From positions 1,116,001 through 1,180,000 of the forward strand of contig JAAROD010000054.1 in NCBI GenBank assembly GCA_012274445.1: a DNA stretch of 64,000 nucleotides, read 5' to 3'. The stretch comes from Sclerotiophoma versabilis (Eukaryota > Ascomycota > Dothideomycetes > Pleosporales > Didymellaceae). Below, piece after piece: positions 21,174-32,533 of the stretch. Position 1 is the first letter of the stretch; each line of letters begins with the position of its first letter. Made by a program: the position numbers and the translations under genes. The notes beneath the pieces were generated by a model. The model saw nothing but the letters and a program-made list of their open reading frames with translations. It did no database searches and had not been told where the DNA came from.

Positions 21174-23380
21174 CTACTCTTCGTCTGCAAATGTTTCGCG
21201 AGCCTGCGCGAAGAAGATACGAGCTGTCTTGCTACCAACATTCTTGATGCTATACGTGTTGCCTACCAAATCACGTTAGCATAGTGTTTGTGCCCACAGA
21301 TCACTGTCCGTAGAACTCACCTCGAGGAACTTGCCATATCCCACCCTTGTGCACCGTGAACTCGTTCTCGTGAACTTTGACCTCAACAGCACCTGACTGA
21401 ACACTGAAAACCATATGCATCTTTCTTGAGTTCTTCGAGCGCTTCATCTGATCGGCACGGAGCTCAAGCATGCCCCAATTAAAGAAGCCAGCTGCCGCAC
21501 TGCCTCCTATCCTGGCATATTGGAAGGATCCATCACCAACTGGTTCAGGCTTGATGCCCTTTTCAGACCAAGCAATGACGCCTTCCACGAGCCCGGGCGA
21601 GGTGAACTCGTTTGCGGGATCGAAGTCCTTGTAGTTGCCTGTCAAGAATCCGTCATCCTCTTCCCAAGGGTCGAGTTCCACTTCCTCTTCATCGACAGCA
21701 GAGAGCGCCTTCTTCTTGCCCTTCTTGTGATACATCGACGTTCTTTGAATGGGTTCGGGCGATGGCGCTTTAACGATCGTTTGCATACTGCCATCGTGAT
21801 TGTAATTGATCCTGTCGTTTTTCCAGAAGTCAATTGGGGCAACACGATGTCTGCCGGTTCGTCCCACTCGCGCAACTGCCTCAGGCTCCATCTCACGGAA
21901 AACCGAGAGATGGCGACCTCGACCATACCGCGACCCTACCGACGTCGTAGACATCTGCTCGATATCCGCCTTACTAAGTGGATTACCGTACGCATCCACT
22001 GGCCTTCCCGCTTCATCTTTGGATACCTTGTCTATGATCCTTGCGTTCTCCTTGCTCTTGGGTGCTGGCTTCTCCTTAGGCTTTGCGACTGGTTTTGACG
22101 GTTTCTTGAAGACAGATTCTGCCTTCTCTTTCGCAGCATCATCTGCAGCTGCTTTCTTTGTTTTCGAAGAGGCCGCCAGCTCAGCTTCAGCACCTTTCTG
22201 AGCCCTCGGCGGCCGCCCGCGACGTTTTGGAACTACTGGTGCCTCCTCAGTCTGTTCAGATGCATCTGCCGCCATAGCCTCGTCAACGGCTGCTGCCTCG
22301 AGAACACTTGGCTCTTGTTCCGTAACGTCGGACACACGCTTCGAGCGTCGTGCAGGAGCGGCGGGCGCAGTCGCAGGCTTCCTCCCTTTCTTTGCTGGCT
22401 CTGGTGCTTGCGCAGCCGCTGACCCCCGTTTTCGCGCCTTGGTTGGCTTTGGGCTTTCTTCTTCAGCAGCGGCTGCTTGGTCGCTCTTCCGCTTCCTGCC
22501 TCTCTTTGCTGGCTCCTTCGCCGGCTCTGGCACGACTTCCTCTACTTGAGTCTCCTCGTCTATCAACGATTCAATTGTATCGGCGCCCGTAACTGTGTCG
22601 TCGCCGACATACGCGACAAAACTCTCTTCGATCTCAGTCATAATCGGTAGTTCCTCTTCATCGCTATTATTTGCGGTTATCTCCTCTTGCAGCTCACTCT
22701 CTTCCATGACAGCGCTGTGTGGCCGGCTGGGCGAGCGCTCCAGCATATAGATATCGTTGCGCTTCCCTCGGCGCTGTCCTGAACCACTCAGCGCCGGTGT
22801 CTCTTGTAGACTTGGGTCCTCCTCATCTTGGAAATCTAAGCGTCTTGCTACAGCTGGATGTGAAGTTGCGCGTAGGGGGCTTGATGGTTCGATCGAACTG
22901 CCTCGAGGCGCCATGGACGATTGCCGGCGCGGAGAAGATCCAAGGGCAGTTTTCAAAGGCGATCGCGCTCGTGGTGGAGGAAGGTGAGTGCGGTTGTTGC
23001 GCAGGATCGCAGCGGACGTGGCAATGTTGGGAATGGAGCCTGTGAATTGGTATGTCAGCGCAGTTCCACGGTGCCAACCAACGTAGGCGCGCAAGCATTG
23101 TAAAATGATTGCACCCACTCTCTTGTATGTCCATCGATTCTGACCCTGTTCCTGTACTCCCGCGCTTTGGTGGTGACTTCTCTGGCGAAGAAAAGATACC
23201 TGAGATAGCCTCGATACCGTGTTCATCGCGCGCACGCTCTTCGAGGGTGATGCCAGTCTTTCTGTGCTTGCTGTTAGTTGCGCGCACAATGTAGATTGGG
23301 TGTTTGTTTGTTTACCTTCCCTGCACGCCCACATTGAAAAAGGCATTTTCGCGATTGTCGCGCTTCCTTTGGGGCGCCAT
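21174..23380 (-). CDS. mif2: Mif2/CENP-C inner kinetochore protein
   Basis: Four exons (23380-23316, 23261-23119, 23039-21321, 21262-21174) in consistent phase give 671 residues. The N-terminus MAPQRKRDNRENAFFNVGVQGRK... leads into the Mif2 N-terminal block (KTGITLEERARDEHG, IFSSPEKSPPKRG). The middle is acidic and then Lys/Ala/Pro-rich, with several AT-hook-like KRGRK/RRGRPPR motifs. The CENP-C motif that binds the CENP-A nucleosome is at about 462-482 (GRTGRHRVAPIDFWKNDRIN). The C-terminal cupin dimerisation domain follows (about 545-671), ending with a small last exon (GNTYSIKNVGSKTARIFFAQA). It bridges centromeric chromatin and the Mis12/Mind complex. No broken domain was seen. It is transcribed convergently toward the gene-poor interval. 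Confidence 0.95.
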
Positions 23381-24120
23381 ATTTGTTGAACGTGTGCAAG
23401 TGAAGTCAGGCGCGCTTTTGACTGCTAGGTGACGCGTTATGAAGGTTGTGGGGTCGAGGATGTTCACCGTTTGTTTGGAGCGCTCGGGTGACATCAATAC
23501 AGACTAGTGCCCGCTTGGCTTGGCATGGTGGTCCACAATGTTCACGACAATCCTTAAACCACTCGTACATCACAGCATGCAGGGGAAAGTGAGTTGTTTG
23601 GGCTCCCAAAATGGAGCAATGTAGCAAGGTCTATCCACTGTTCGGTACATGTCATCTTGGACATTCTAGGGTAACCAGAACATCTAGGATGCATGTACCA
23701 AACAGCAGAAGCCTCCTTTCTCATAGTCGTATTCGTTCACAGGACCATCACTACTCCCATTCCTTGCTCGCTGTCGAAGGATCCGCTCTCCTCTCCACCC
23801 ACACTGTATCCACCGAATGCAAAATCTTCCTGAATCAAGACTTTTCCGTAACCAACTCTTGGACGTCGGCCATATGCAGAAAAGAACCAAGTCCAATCAT
23901 GCCGGGCGATGATATGCTTTTCGTGTAAGCGTCGAAAAACGGCAGCTAGCCGCAGAATGAGAAAATGTACAGAGAAGGAAATCGTAATCGTGTCGATGAC
24001 TCGTGAATCATGGCGGTAATCTCTAACAATCGAACATGCCAGCCGCGTCGCAGTGGATGCGATCGGCTGCATCAAAGCTCACTCCAGATCAAGGTAATCG
24101 ACGAGGCTCAGTCGACACGT
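23381..24120. other. Intergenic region
   Basis: About 740 bp between the mif2 start and the 3' end of the zinc-knuckle gene. It should contain the mif2 promoter and the zinc-knuckle 3' UTR. No gene is supported. Confidence 0.4.
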
Positions 24121-24966
24121 TTAGTTGGGGCAGGCGCTCTGGACGTGGCCGGGCTGCTTGCAGCGGTAGCAGACACGCTCAGAGGAAGTCTCCTGGGGGC
24201 AGTCGCGGGACAGGTGACCGACCTCACCGCAGTTGTAGCACTTCTGGCCCTGGGTGCAGTCACGGCTCATGTGGCCGAAGCCGCCGCAAGAGTAGCAAGT
24301 GGTCTGGCGAGCACCACCACCGTATCCGCCCTGGCCACCCTGACCGCCCTGGCCACCGAAGCCGCCACGGCCGCCACCGTAACCGCCACCGTAGGAGCCG
24401 CCACCCTGGGAGCAGTTACGGGCAATGTGACCCTGCTGACCGCACTTGTAGCACTCCTGGCCGCCGGCGCGACCACCGGGAGCACCACCAGCCTGGGTGC
24501 ACTCACGGCTGATGTGGCCGGTACCACCGCAGCGGTAGCAGGTCTTCTCAGCCTGGGGCTGGGTGCACTCGCGGCTAACGTGGCCCTTCTCCCCGCAGTT
24601 GTAGCAGGTTGGGGTGCCCTTGGTAGGGCATTCGGCAGCACGGTGAGAGTTGTCGCCACCTGAGATGCGTTAGTCTATTGTTCTTTGTTCGTGCAGTACG
24701 ATAAGCAGTTGTTGGTGGAAAGGAAGTCTGTGTTGATCATGTCTGAACGATTCGCGCACATAAACATCGTCGGATTGTGCCTCTGCTCCACAATTGGTAA
24801 ATCGAGCTCGTTCACAGCATAAAGCTGCCAAGTCCGCCAAATCGTTCAATTGCGGAGTCAAAGACCTTTCGTAGCGAGGGTCTTCTCGTTGGAAACGGAA
24901 ATTGGGAGTCTTACAGTTGTAGCAGCCACGGCCACCGGCAGCAGGAGCAGGAGCTTGGTAATCCAT
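24121..24966 (-). CDS. gis2: Gis2/Byr3/CNBP-type seven zinc-knuckle protein
   Basis: Two exons: 24966-24915, starting MDYQAPAPAAGGRGCYN, and 24659-24121. The 255-bp intron splits the first knuckle, and removing it restores CYNCGDNSHRAAEC. The 196-residue protein has seven CX2CX4HX4C knuckles: CYNCGEKGHVSREC, CYRCGGTGHISREC, CYKCGQQGHIARNC and CYSCGGFGHMSRDC among them. A Gly/Arg/Gln-rich (RGG-like) linker lies between knuckles four and five. Seven knuckles and this linker are diagnostic of cytoplasmic CNBP-family proteins, which bind single-stranded RNA and G-rich mRNA and promote translation. The second exon has no internal ATG, so it is easily missed by simple frame calling. It is the last core gene before the candidate transposon. 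Confidence 0.93.
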
Positions 24967-26601
24967 TATTTATGAAGTGGTATAAACCTGTGGAATGTTA
25001 GAAACAGCGCGCCAAAAGTGTAAATTCTGCGCTTTCGGTGCGCAAAAGCTCCGACTCACTGTTAAGTTCTGAGGTAAAAAAGAGTTCGAAGGTGAGAAAA
25101 CTCAGATATTTGACTTGTAGTGGAGTGTTTAGAAGAGAGCGAGGGGCAGAAGGCAAATAGAGAAAATATCAACCCGCAGCGGCAGGTGTGCGCTAGTGGG
25201 CTAGGCTGGAACGCGCTAGCCCGCCGTTCCCTGATGCATAGGCCGCAGAGGAAGGAACTTTGAAGTGAGAGAGCCATGGTGGTCGCAAAAGATGCACAAG
25301 TTCGTGGATGAACCTCAAGCTATATACTACTATATCTAGGATGTTGGTTTGACGCCATTGGCTAGCCTACACCTTGCTGTCCATGAATGCCCATTGAGTA
25401 CTCTCGCTTGACAAACTCGCAGATCGCGGACTACCGAACAAGCTAACCGCTCCTGAAAGAACGTGCAACCGAACCATTTGTGCTGCACGTGGTGTCTGAC
25501 CTCATTGGCAATGCCTCTAAGGACGAGCTCTTCTGCAAGGTGACCATCTCAGGAATGCTTCCCAGGGTCATCTGAGCGCCGCAATGAAGCTGTCCTACCT
25601 ATGTAGTGATTATCATGGTGGTATATATTACCTGGAGTCCCACGGCGCGTATCCAAATCCAGTATACACGCGGTCTTTCTTTGCTCATCGTCCATCTACT
25701 AAAGCCCGAAGAGAGACCTAAAGACGGGCAGCTCGGAGAGCACTTCTTGTGGTTGTGTAATAACAACTCCACCTCCATTTGGAAAAGCGCCATTAGAGGC
25801 CTCGAAAGTAATGAGAAATCCTATCGAGTTCGTGTGCGCATCTGATTATCCATGTTCATCTTGGCGTGGTGTTTGCGTTGAGCTTTGCACTACGGCCCCA
25901 AGTCCATGAACGCCCAGAACTGGTCACTCTCCCCTCTAACTGTCACGGTCCGTCTGTAGTGCATTCTGATGGCAAAATTACCATCGAAGGACTATCAAAG
26001 GAGTCATGACTCATGCTTGGTAACTAGATTGAGCTTGGTCTGCCAGCAGTGGCGTACCGAGGCTGCACCGCCCACAACATGAGAAAAGCAGTTTCTTGAC
26101 GGCGAACCAAGCGATCCGTCTTAGCTTCTACTAACTATGCTCGAAAGCACAAACAGTATAGAAACGATATAATCTCGATTGTGTACATCAAAGGAGTAAC
26201 AGGGCTCGTGGTTTAGTGGAACTACTCTCCTCCAGGTCTATATAAGAGGGTTTGCAAGTAGCGTACAAAATGGTTTTGAAATTTTGATTTTGAGATTCTT
26301 GTTATCATATGTCACAGATTTGGCTAGCGTTGATCATCAGGGATGGATGGCGCTTCCGCCTGCACCTCTTCCGAAATCCCACATACTAGGAAGTGGAAGC
26401 CAACTTTAGAAAAGCATGCAGAATAAGCCGGAGGCATTGGCACTGAGGTGTTCACAGGATGCATTGGCAAGTATTCTGGAGCGCCCCTGTGAGCGAGCCC
26501 GATCACTAGACAGTGTGTGTCTACCGCCTGTTCAAGAAGCTGCTTTGTTTTGCGCAGAATTGCACTTCACCTTATTTTTCATGATCTGAAAGGGATAATT
26601 C
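24967..26601. other. Intergenic region containing the left boundary of the candidate Starship
   Basis: 1.6 kb between the divergently transcribed zinc-knuckle gene and the recombinase. The first part should be the zinc-knuckle promoter. Base composition becomes more AT-rich toward the right. The element's 5' end should lie here, but without the other end or an empty-site allele I cannot place it. No gene is supported. Confidence 0.5.
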
Positions 26602-28947
26602 ATGGATATCTTTGACGACATAGCTGCAATAGCTGCAGGCGCAGAGAAGAAGATTGCGATCCAAGATGCTGTAAAAGCGTACGAGAAAGACGGAGTCACG
26701 CGGGTATTGAAACTATGGCAAAAGTTAGTATTCTTTCGAAGAGATGGTGAGATTGCTAATACTTACAGGTTTGCTGCCCATTTGCCGCCAGCAACCGCAC
26801 AGGCGGAGATCGAGAACCCATTCCAATCACCCCCTCAGTTGAATTGGATAAAGGCGTATCTGAGCTGGAGGGTTAGAGTAGCACAGTCTCGGCTTGATGA
26901 TCGAATGGCACTCTCGACCTTGGTGAAAGAACTTCAACAAGTACTACGGATTGTAAAGGTGGCAACAGGTCATACGTATGACTCTATTGCAAAGATTGAA
27001 CTCAAAAGTGTAGGTACCTAGCTTAAAAAGACACCTGCTGTAACTAAACTCTTGGTAGCACATAGAGGCACTCGTCAAGTCCAAATCTGTTTCTACCAAA
27101 GCAAGAGCAAAGGCAGTGGCCCTTTACATCGATTCAGAAGAAATCATCACGTTCCTGTGGTGTTGTGACGAATACACCTATACACATCCGCGTATTATGA
27201 TACAGCTCACGTTCTACATACTCGTCAGCTCATACTGGGGTTTGCGACCTGGCGAGATTGTTGAGTCTTCTGTTCACCGGGGTTCAAACGAGGGTTTCCA
27301 GTACCAGGACATATCATTATCTCTCGTTCGACACAAAGAAACCAGATCCTTGATATACCAGATGGTCATAACATTGCGAAATCGCAAGTTCAAGCGCGAC
27401 CTGGAGAGTGAAGAGTATGTCACTTTGTTGCGGTCATAACTGACATTGCTAATGCGTGCTTAGTGATCGGGTTACACTCAAGGAAGAAACTGACCCAGAG
27501 AAGCGTTTTACCTGCCCGGTAAGGTGGTTCTTAAGCATGGCGTTAGAAGACAAGGTCTTCGTTGGGCATAAAGATCCAGCGGACTTCGAGGACCGTTGGA
27601 TTCGAGAGGGCGCCAACTCCAGAGAGATTTCCATCGCACAAGATAAGAAGAAGTTGCCAATTCTGCGAAAATTAGTTGGGAACAAAATCTCTGCTGATCA
27701 AATCATGTCGGCTCAGTCAATATTGGGCTATCTGAAACAACTCTGTGAGCGGTGTGGATACAATGAAGCCGTTACATGCTATGCTTTTCGGCGTGGCTTC
27801 GCCAACGGGATTGAAGGTAGGTCTATTAGCAGGGATAAAGTAACCCACCGCTAACTAACAATTTGTAGGCAAGGTATCTGGAGGCAGATTCAAAAAGGCG
27901 ATCGCCCATAAAAACGATCAGATATTTCAATCGTATGTGTCTTCTGTTATCGGTATTGACACACAGAACGTTGTTCGAAACTTGCCCGAGGATACAGTAC
28001 ACATGGATTTGACACGCAGCATCGCGTTCACAAGAGACCTCAATAACCCCAAACCTCATGGGTCAACCTTCGATAAATGCGACCCACGTCCCACCAGCGA
28101 CATCATCGAACAAGTTGCTGCCCGCTTCCCGAAGAACAAGAAGAACGACATAATGAGGAAGGCTCGAAGAGTACAATTCTTGGAAGCAAAGAAGGCTTAT
28201 CATGACGATGACACACCCGTGCCGGTTGAAGAACGGGTAACCGGGCAAATAACGGATACACGCGTTAAACCCAAACCAACACCACTTTTTCGTCAGATGC
28301 TGAAATACAATACGCTACAGGCGTCTGTGATCGACAATCTATGGTCCGCTGAACCTACCTCTATTGGAACCTCAGTCCAACTACTGCTGCCACTAGCAAA
28401 CCCAGAGGAGTTTCGCGTGTGGTATCCACAACCTGTCAGCCCGCCCTCCGCAGACATGACATGCTCGGACTGCGGTATCGCTCTTGCAAAACTCAAAAAG
28501 CGTGTTGCAGCATTACACCTGCTGGAATGTTATTGCTTTTCGCACGGGGTCCTATTCTGCTTCCATTGTGCACAGTTTGTGGACAAAGAGCCAGGGACTT
28601 GCAGGGGAAAAGGGCAGAACGCTGCGACGCATGAATGTAGTGGTGTTGACCGCGAAGACTCATCATGTGGCGTAGTTTATTGGCGGGACCTGCTGATCAG
28701 GCCAGGTCGGTGCCTGTTCTGCAACGATAACAAGAGTTGGACCGACGTACCTAAGCTGAAATTACACATCGAATCCCACTTAGAAGGGCTTCAAGAGGGC
28801 TCAATCTGCTGTCCTCATCCCCTTTGTCGCAAACAGCACAATACCAGAGACGACCTGAAGCTCCATTTAGTTTCTGCCCATGGGATTGAAATGCACTCGA
28901 AGTCTTCTAGAGGCTCAAAGCGGAGCTTTCAAGAGCTTAGTAGATAG
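26602..28947 (+). CDS. DUF3435 tyrosine recombinase (Starship captain)
   Basis: Four exons (26602-27009, 27059-27414, 27464-27816, 27869-28947) with 49-, 49- and 52-bp introns, all in phase, give 731 residues. The DUF3435 core is clear: SSYWGLRPGEIVES with the first catalytic Arg (about R199), then QYQDISLSLV, then the FTCPVRWFLSMALEDKVF block. The second catalytic arginines follow in CYAFRRGFANGIEG (R364/R365), then IAHKNDQIFQSYV supplying His386 and the candidate nucleophile Tyr395. The C-terminal region is Cys-rich, with two C2H2-like fingers near the end (CLFCNDNKSWTDV...H, CCPHPLCRKQHNT...H). Captains integrate and excise Starships by tyrosine-recombinase chemistry. No stop or frameshift was found and all catalytic positions are present, so it may be active. 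It starts only 1.6 kb from the nearest core gene. Confidence 0.88.
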
Positions 28948-29099
28948 AATGAATGTTAGCCCCTTAGTAATGCTGAGAATTCTGTCCTTTAGCGCCTACA
29001 TGCTTAAGGTAAAGAATATGATACACTTAGAGATTGAATTAGACAAGCTTCGGTCTTTGCATTCGTCTTGGACTGAGAGTGCCCCTAACCTTCTAGTTT

Positions 29100-30720
29100 T
29101 TGTCGTTTAAGCGTATCAGTAAGGGGTTTCATCACCGCAGTAGTAGCAGGATGATTGTTGCCTAACATTAGCTGCCGCTTCTCCAGCACCTACATCTGCA
29201 TTAACGCTGCCTCTCCTAGCTGTCCTTGCTCTCTGAACGCGCTGGCGAGGTTACTCATCGCCCAAACGGTGGCAGGGTGATCTTCGTCGAGCAGTCCCTG
29301 CCGCATTTGCAACACATGCTCCTCAATTGCATGCCTTTCTGGCCACCGTCTGAGATCTGCAACAAACCGCCCTACACCTGCTGTGTCGTTGATCACATCT
29401 CTAGTGATTCCGTTCATCCTTTTACTCGCTCCGGCCAGCGCTGCAAAGCTCCCCATCACGTGCGGCACTAGCCGTAGCTTGTTGTCTGGCGCGCGACCAC
29501 AGCCCTCTATTGCCTCCAAGACAAGCCCGAACGCTTCTGCTCCTCCACCGGAAGCCGGTGGTGGCCCCAAGCATGCAACAGCTTGTGTATCGCACAGCTC
29601 TACTGCTCAGCCTTCCACTGCACAAAGAAGTACTTAAGCAGCACTGCAAAGCACTCCTTAATCTTGTACAGGTCTACTGTCTGCTGTGGAGAGACTATGT
29701 TCCTCCAGCTCGCGCTCGTCTTGTCGTCTGTTTGTTCTGTGCTCCTCCTACAGACTCAGAGCAAAATAAGTCAAAGTAGACGTTATCAAAGCTGAGGAAG
29801 GAGAGCATTGTTATTAGGACCGATGCCTCTGCACACTGGCCGGTAACAGCAGCATACGTCTCCCACGTCGTCAGCACGCTCTTACTGCACTGGTGCACTA
29901 GGCTCCCGGGCTTTTGTCGAAAGAGCTCCCGCCGTCGCTGCCAGTACTCAGGCAGGTACGCCTTGATGTTGCGTTGCAGCCGTAGCGTTGATTCGACGTA
30001 TGTGGCAGCAAGCGTGACAGCCAGCGCCAGGCACCCAAGCTCTTCCACTATAGCCAAAACCTCGTTCTGAACAGTCGCTCAATCAGATGAGATCCTGGCG
30101 TATTTCTGGAACAGCTCTGCAGCTTGCGCCACCTCCATCTCGCCCACCTGCACTCCCTTTAGCCGCGTTATGTCCTTTGCTGCGCTGCTTCGACTCGTGA
30201 TGATAACGTCAAGCGCCGCTGCGCTGGGGATGAAATGCTTTATGTCGATGTAGCCGCTTGCCTCCTAACCATCAATCATGTCAGCGCCGTCAAAAACCAT
30301 CAGCCACGGGCCTCGCTAACCCGCAAACCAGCTCTTCACCCCGGTCACAGCATCCTCCACCCTGACCGCCTCTGCGCCGGCAGACATGTGCAGACTAAAC
30401 AGCGTCCAATACAAGCGCACAAAGTCGCGCTCTAGCGACGCCTTGCGTACTGCATCAATCCAGAACGTCGCCTTGTACTCGGTGCGGTGCTGCTGCACGT
30501 AGTCCGGCACCAGCTGCGTCTTGCCTACCCCGCTAAGCCCCTATACCATGAGCGTCTTGGTGCTGCCGTCTGCAGCATCGCGGGCAAGTTGCTCATGTAT
30601 CTGGTCGTGCAGCGGGCGTCGCGGCACGTATGCCTTAACGGGCTCGAGCGCAGTATGCACGAAGTGGCCTGCGTAGTCGGGTCGGGCAGCTGCTGAGGAG
30701 ACTGCGCGTTGTGAGTATTG
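29100..30720 (-). pseudogene. NLR-type NB-ARC/TPR gene, degraded
   Basis: Reading the minus strand recovers a typical fungal NLR in pieces. There is VKAYVPRRPLHDQI before the nucleotide-binding domain, a Walker A segment GLSGVGKTQLVPDYVQQHRT, FWIDAVRKASLERDF, and the late NB-ARC part (LGCLALAVTLAATYVE, QKPGSLVHQCSKSVL). A winged-helix-like IHKLLHAWGHHRLP and a TPR segment (DEDHPATVWAMSNLASAFREQ) follow. The pieces lie in different frames. In-frame stops interrupt it, including one exactly where a conserved Trp precedes GLSGVGK and one between TPR units where Gln is expected (CAG to TAG). NLRs are intracellular non-self recognition proteins and frequent Starship cargo. The N-terminal effector domain is not recognisable. 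Confidence 0.8.
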
Positions 30721-31278
30721 AGGCCCAGAAGAACTGCGGATAACGCTGGGAAGTGCTCATTGATGGTGCGAAGTTGCCCTAGAGGACGGATGCTCCGCCA
30801 GTAGCGTGGGTAGCGCCAAAGCGGGACCCTTCCTGGCGAATCAGCGCGTTGCTGGATCACCTGCTCTCCTGCCGAGCAGGTGGATGCCGTGGCCGCGAGG
30901 GGGCCTCCATAGCGCGAGTTGCACGTAGTCAACGATGCACTCGCGCCGGGCTGTAACTAGCATCGCCATCAGGCTTCTAGCTGTAATTAGCCTCCCTTGA
31001 GATCCTTGGCTGAAAAATGGCATGCGCAAACGCTAAGCCACAGCGCTGCAGCTTATCTTAGGGTTGGAGGGCGGCGATTAGGAGCTGTCGCGCTGTACCA
31101 GCAACACCATACACCCTCCACAACCTAGCATAAGCGTCAGACCCCACAGACCTGTTTGGCTGCTAGAGCTGAGCTTTCTATAGGTAGAGGGAACTGTATA
31201 CATCGTTACGCTCAAACACGTCTTGCTCGCCGCCTTACGTTCGAGTCTTCATCCAAAGAGCCGCACTGCAAAGACAGC
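30721..31278. other. Interval between two head-to-head NLR-type relics
   Basis: About 560 bp. The left half may hold the decayed N-terminal part of the minus-strand NLR and the right half the promoter of the plus-strand relic. Nothing further can be recognised. Confidence 0.4.
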
Positions 31279-32533
31279 CATGCCAAGATGCCCATGGCTC
31301 TCACACAAACAGGACTCTGGCAATGACCGACCCTCGCCAGAGCATCTACCAACACCATCGTCCGCACCGACAGCGTCTTCACCACGAATAGGCTTTCCAT
31401 CTGGACTCAAGTTGCTGCACAATAGGGAGAACAGCATCGTTTAGTAAGTCGTTCTCGCCAGCCATTATGAGCTCAGTGCGCACAGTGTTATACGACGAGG
31501 ACTTGCTGACTTTTTAACCTTAGTCTCATCTTCATACATGGTCTAATTGGAGATCGTGAGAAGACATGGACGGCCAAAGATGCCACTGACCCACGACCGA
31601 GGACTCTGCTGCCGTTACAAGTGCCAAATGCCCGCATGTTTACTTTCGATTATGACGCCTACGTGAGTGACTGGCGAGGCATGATTTGGAAGAACATGGT
31701 CGGTAACCACGCAATGAGCCTGCTGGCTGCTGTAGCTAGCTACAGAGAAGAAGACGACACTGTACGCCCCTACCGTAGCTCTGTACAAGAAGCCAGACTC
31801 ACAGTAACAGGACAACCACCCGGTTATATTCGTCTGCCATAGCCTGGGAGCTCTTGTGTGTGAGGATGTAAGCTGCCCAGCTGGGCGATGGGTCAGTTCG
31901 CAGCCATTGACTTACCCTTAGGCTCTCTCTACAGCACAGCAACGACCAGAATCACATACAAAGCGAGTTCTTAACTGCTGTCGCGGCGTTGTGTTTCTCG
32001 GTACACCGCACCATAGGGCAGGCCTAGCACACTGGGCGGAGAGTCTGGCAAAAGCTATTGGTGTGCTCAGGCAACCAAGGCTGAGATTCTTGCGGTCCTT
32101 AAAAGCGACTCGGAAGTGCTTGGGCGGATCCAAGGGAAAATCCACACCGTGATCTGATCTCGCAGCCAGAACGGCCTTGTGCTAATCAAGATTACCTGTT
32201 TTTATAAGGAGCTGGCTTTGCCTAGCATTGACACTGTGAGTTATAACACGGATTAGGCGTTGAAGCTTAACTTACGAAGCACCACAGGTCGTCCCAGCGC
32301 ATTCAGCCATCCTGCCTGGCTACATTCCGATAGGGATACGACAAAACCATATGAACATGACCAATTTTTATGCACTCAATGACTCTGGATTTGTTGCTGT
32401 TGCTGGAGAGATTCGCCGCTGGGTAAAGGCGCTTGGTGTCTCAGCAGATGGCATTAACTCCACTCAAGAGAGCACTTGGAATCCATCGACCTATCGCAGC
32501 AGCCCCGAGACAGATGGTGTGCTGGGATCGTGA
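31279..32533 (+). pseudogene. Alpha/beta-hydrolase N-terminal module of an NLR-type gene, broken and truncated
   Basis: The plus strand reads PSGLKLLHNRENSIV, then after an 80-bp intron (31444-31523) LIFIHGLIGDREKTWTA and PNARMFTFDYDAYV. The nucleophile elbow VIFVCHSLGALVCED follows an apparent intron at about 31761-31811. Another intron leads to VVFLGTPHHRAGLAHWAE. Then come a one-base frameshift near 32075, ILAVLKSDSEVLGRIQ, an in-frame TGA where Arg is expected, ITCFYKELALPS, and after another intron VPAHSAILPGYIPIGI and a final RRWVKALG. This is the SesB-like lipase domain that commonly heads fungal NLRs. The splice sites are still readable, but the frameshift, the stop and the lack of any NB-ARC downstream show it is dead. 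Confidence 0.75.

Noticed and set aside
24036..24663. Long plus-strand open frames (Ala/Val/Thr-rich) over the zinc-knuckle gene.
   Set aside because: They are the antisense of the repetitive CCHC and Gly-rich codons; the minus strand encodes the real protein.
26245..26258. 14-bp identity AGAGGGTTTGCAAG with 42488-42501, considered as a Starship-internal repeat.
   Set aside because: Around 15 such 14-mer pairs are expected by chance in 64 kb counting both strands, and the flanks do not align.
26433..26469. GCATTGGCA twice upstream of the captain, considered as recombinase-binding repeats.
   Set aside because: A 9-bp match within 0.6 kb is likely by chance and no third copy or symmetry was seen.
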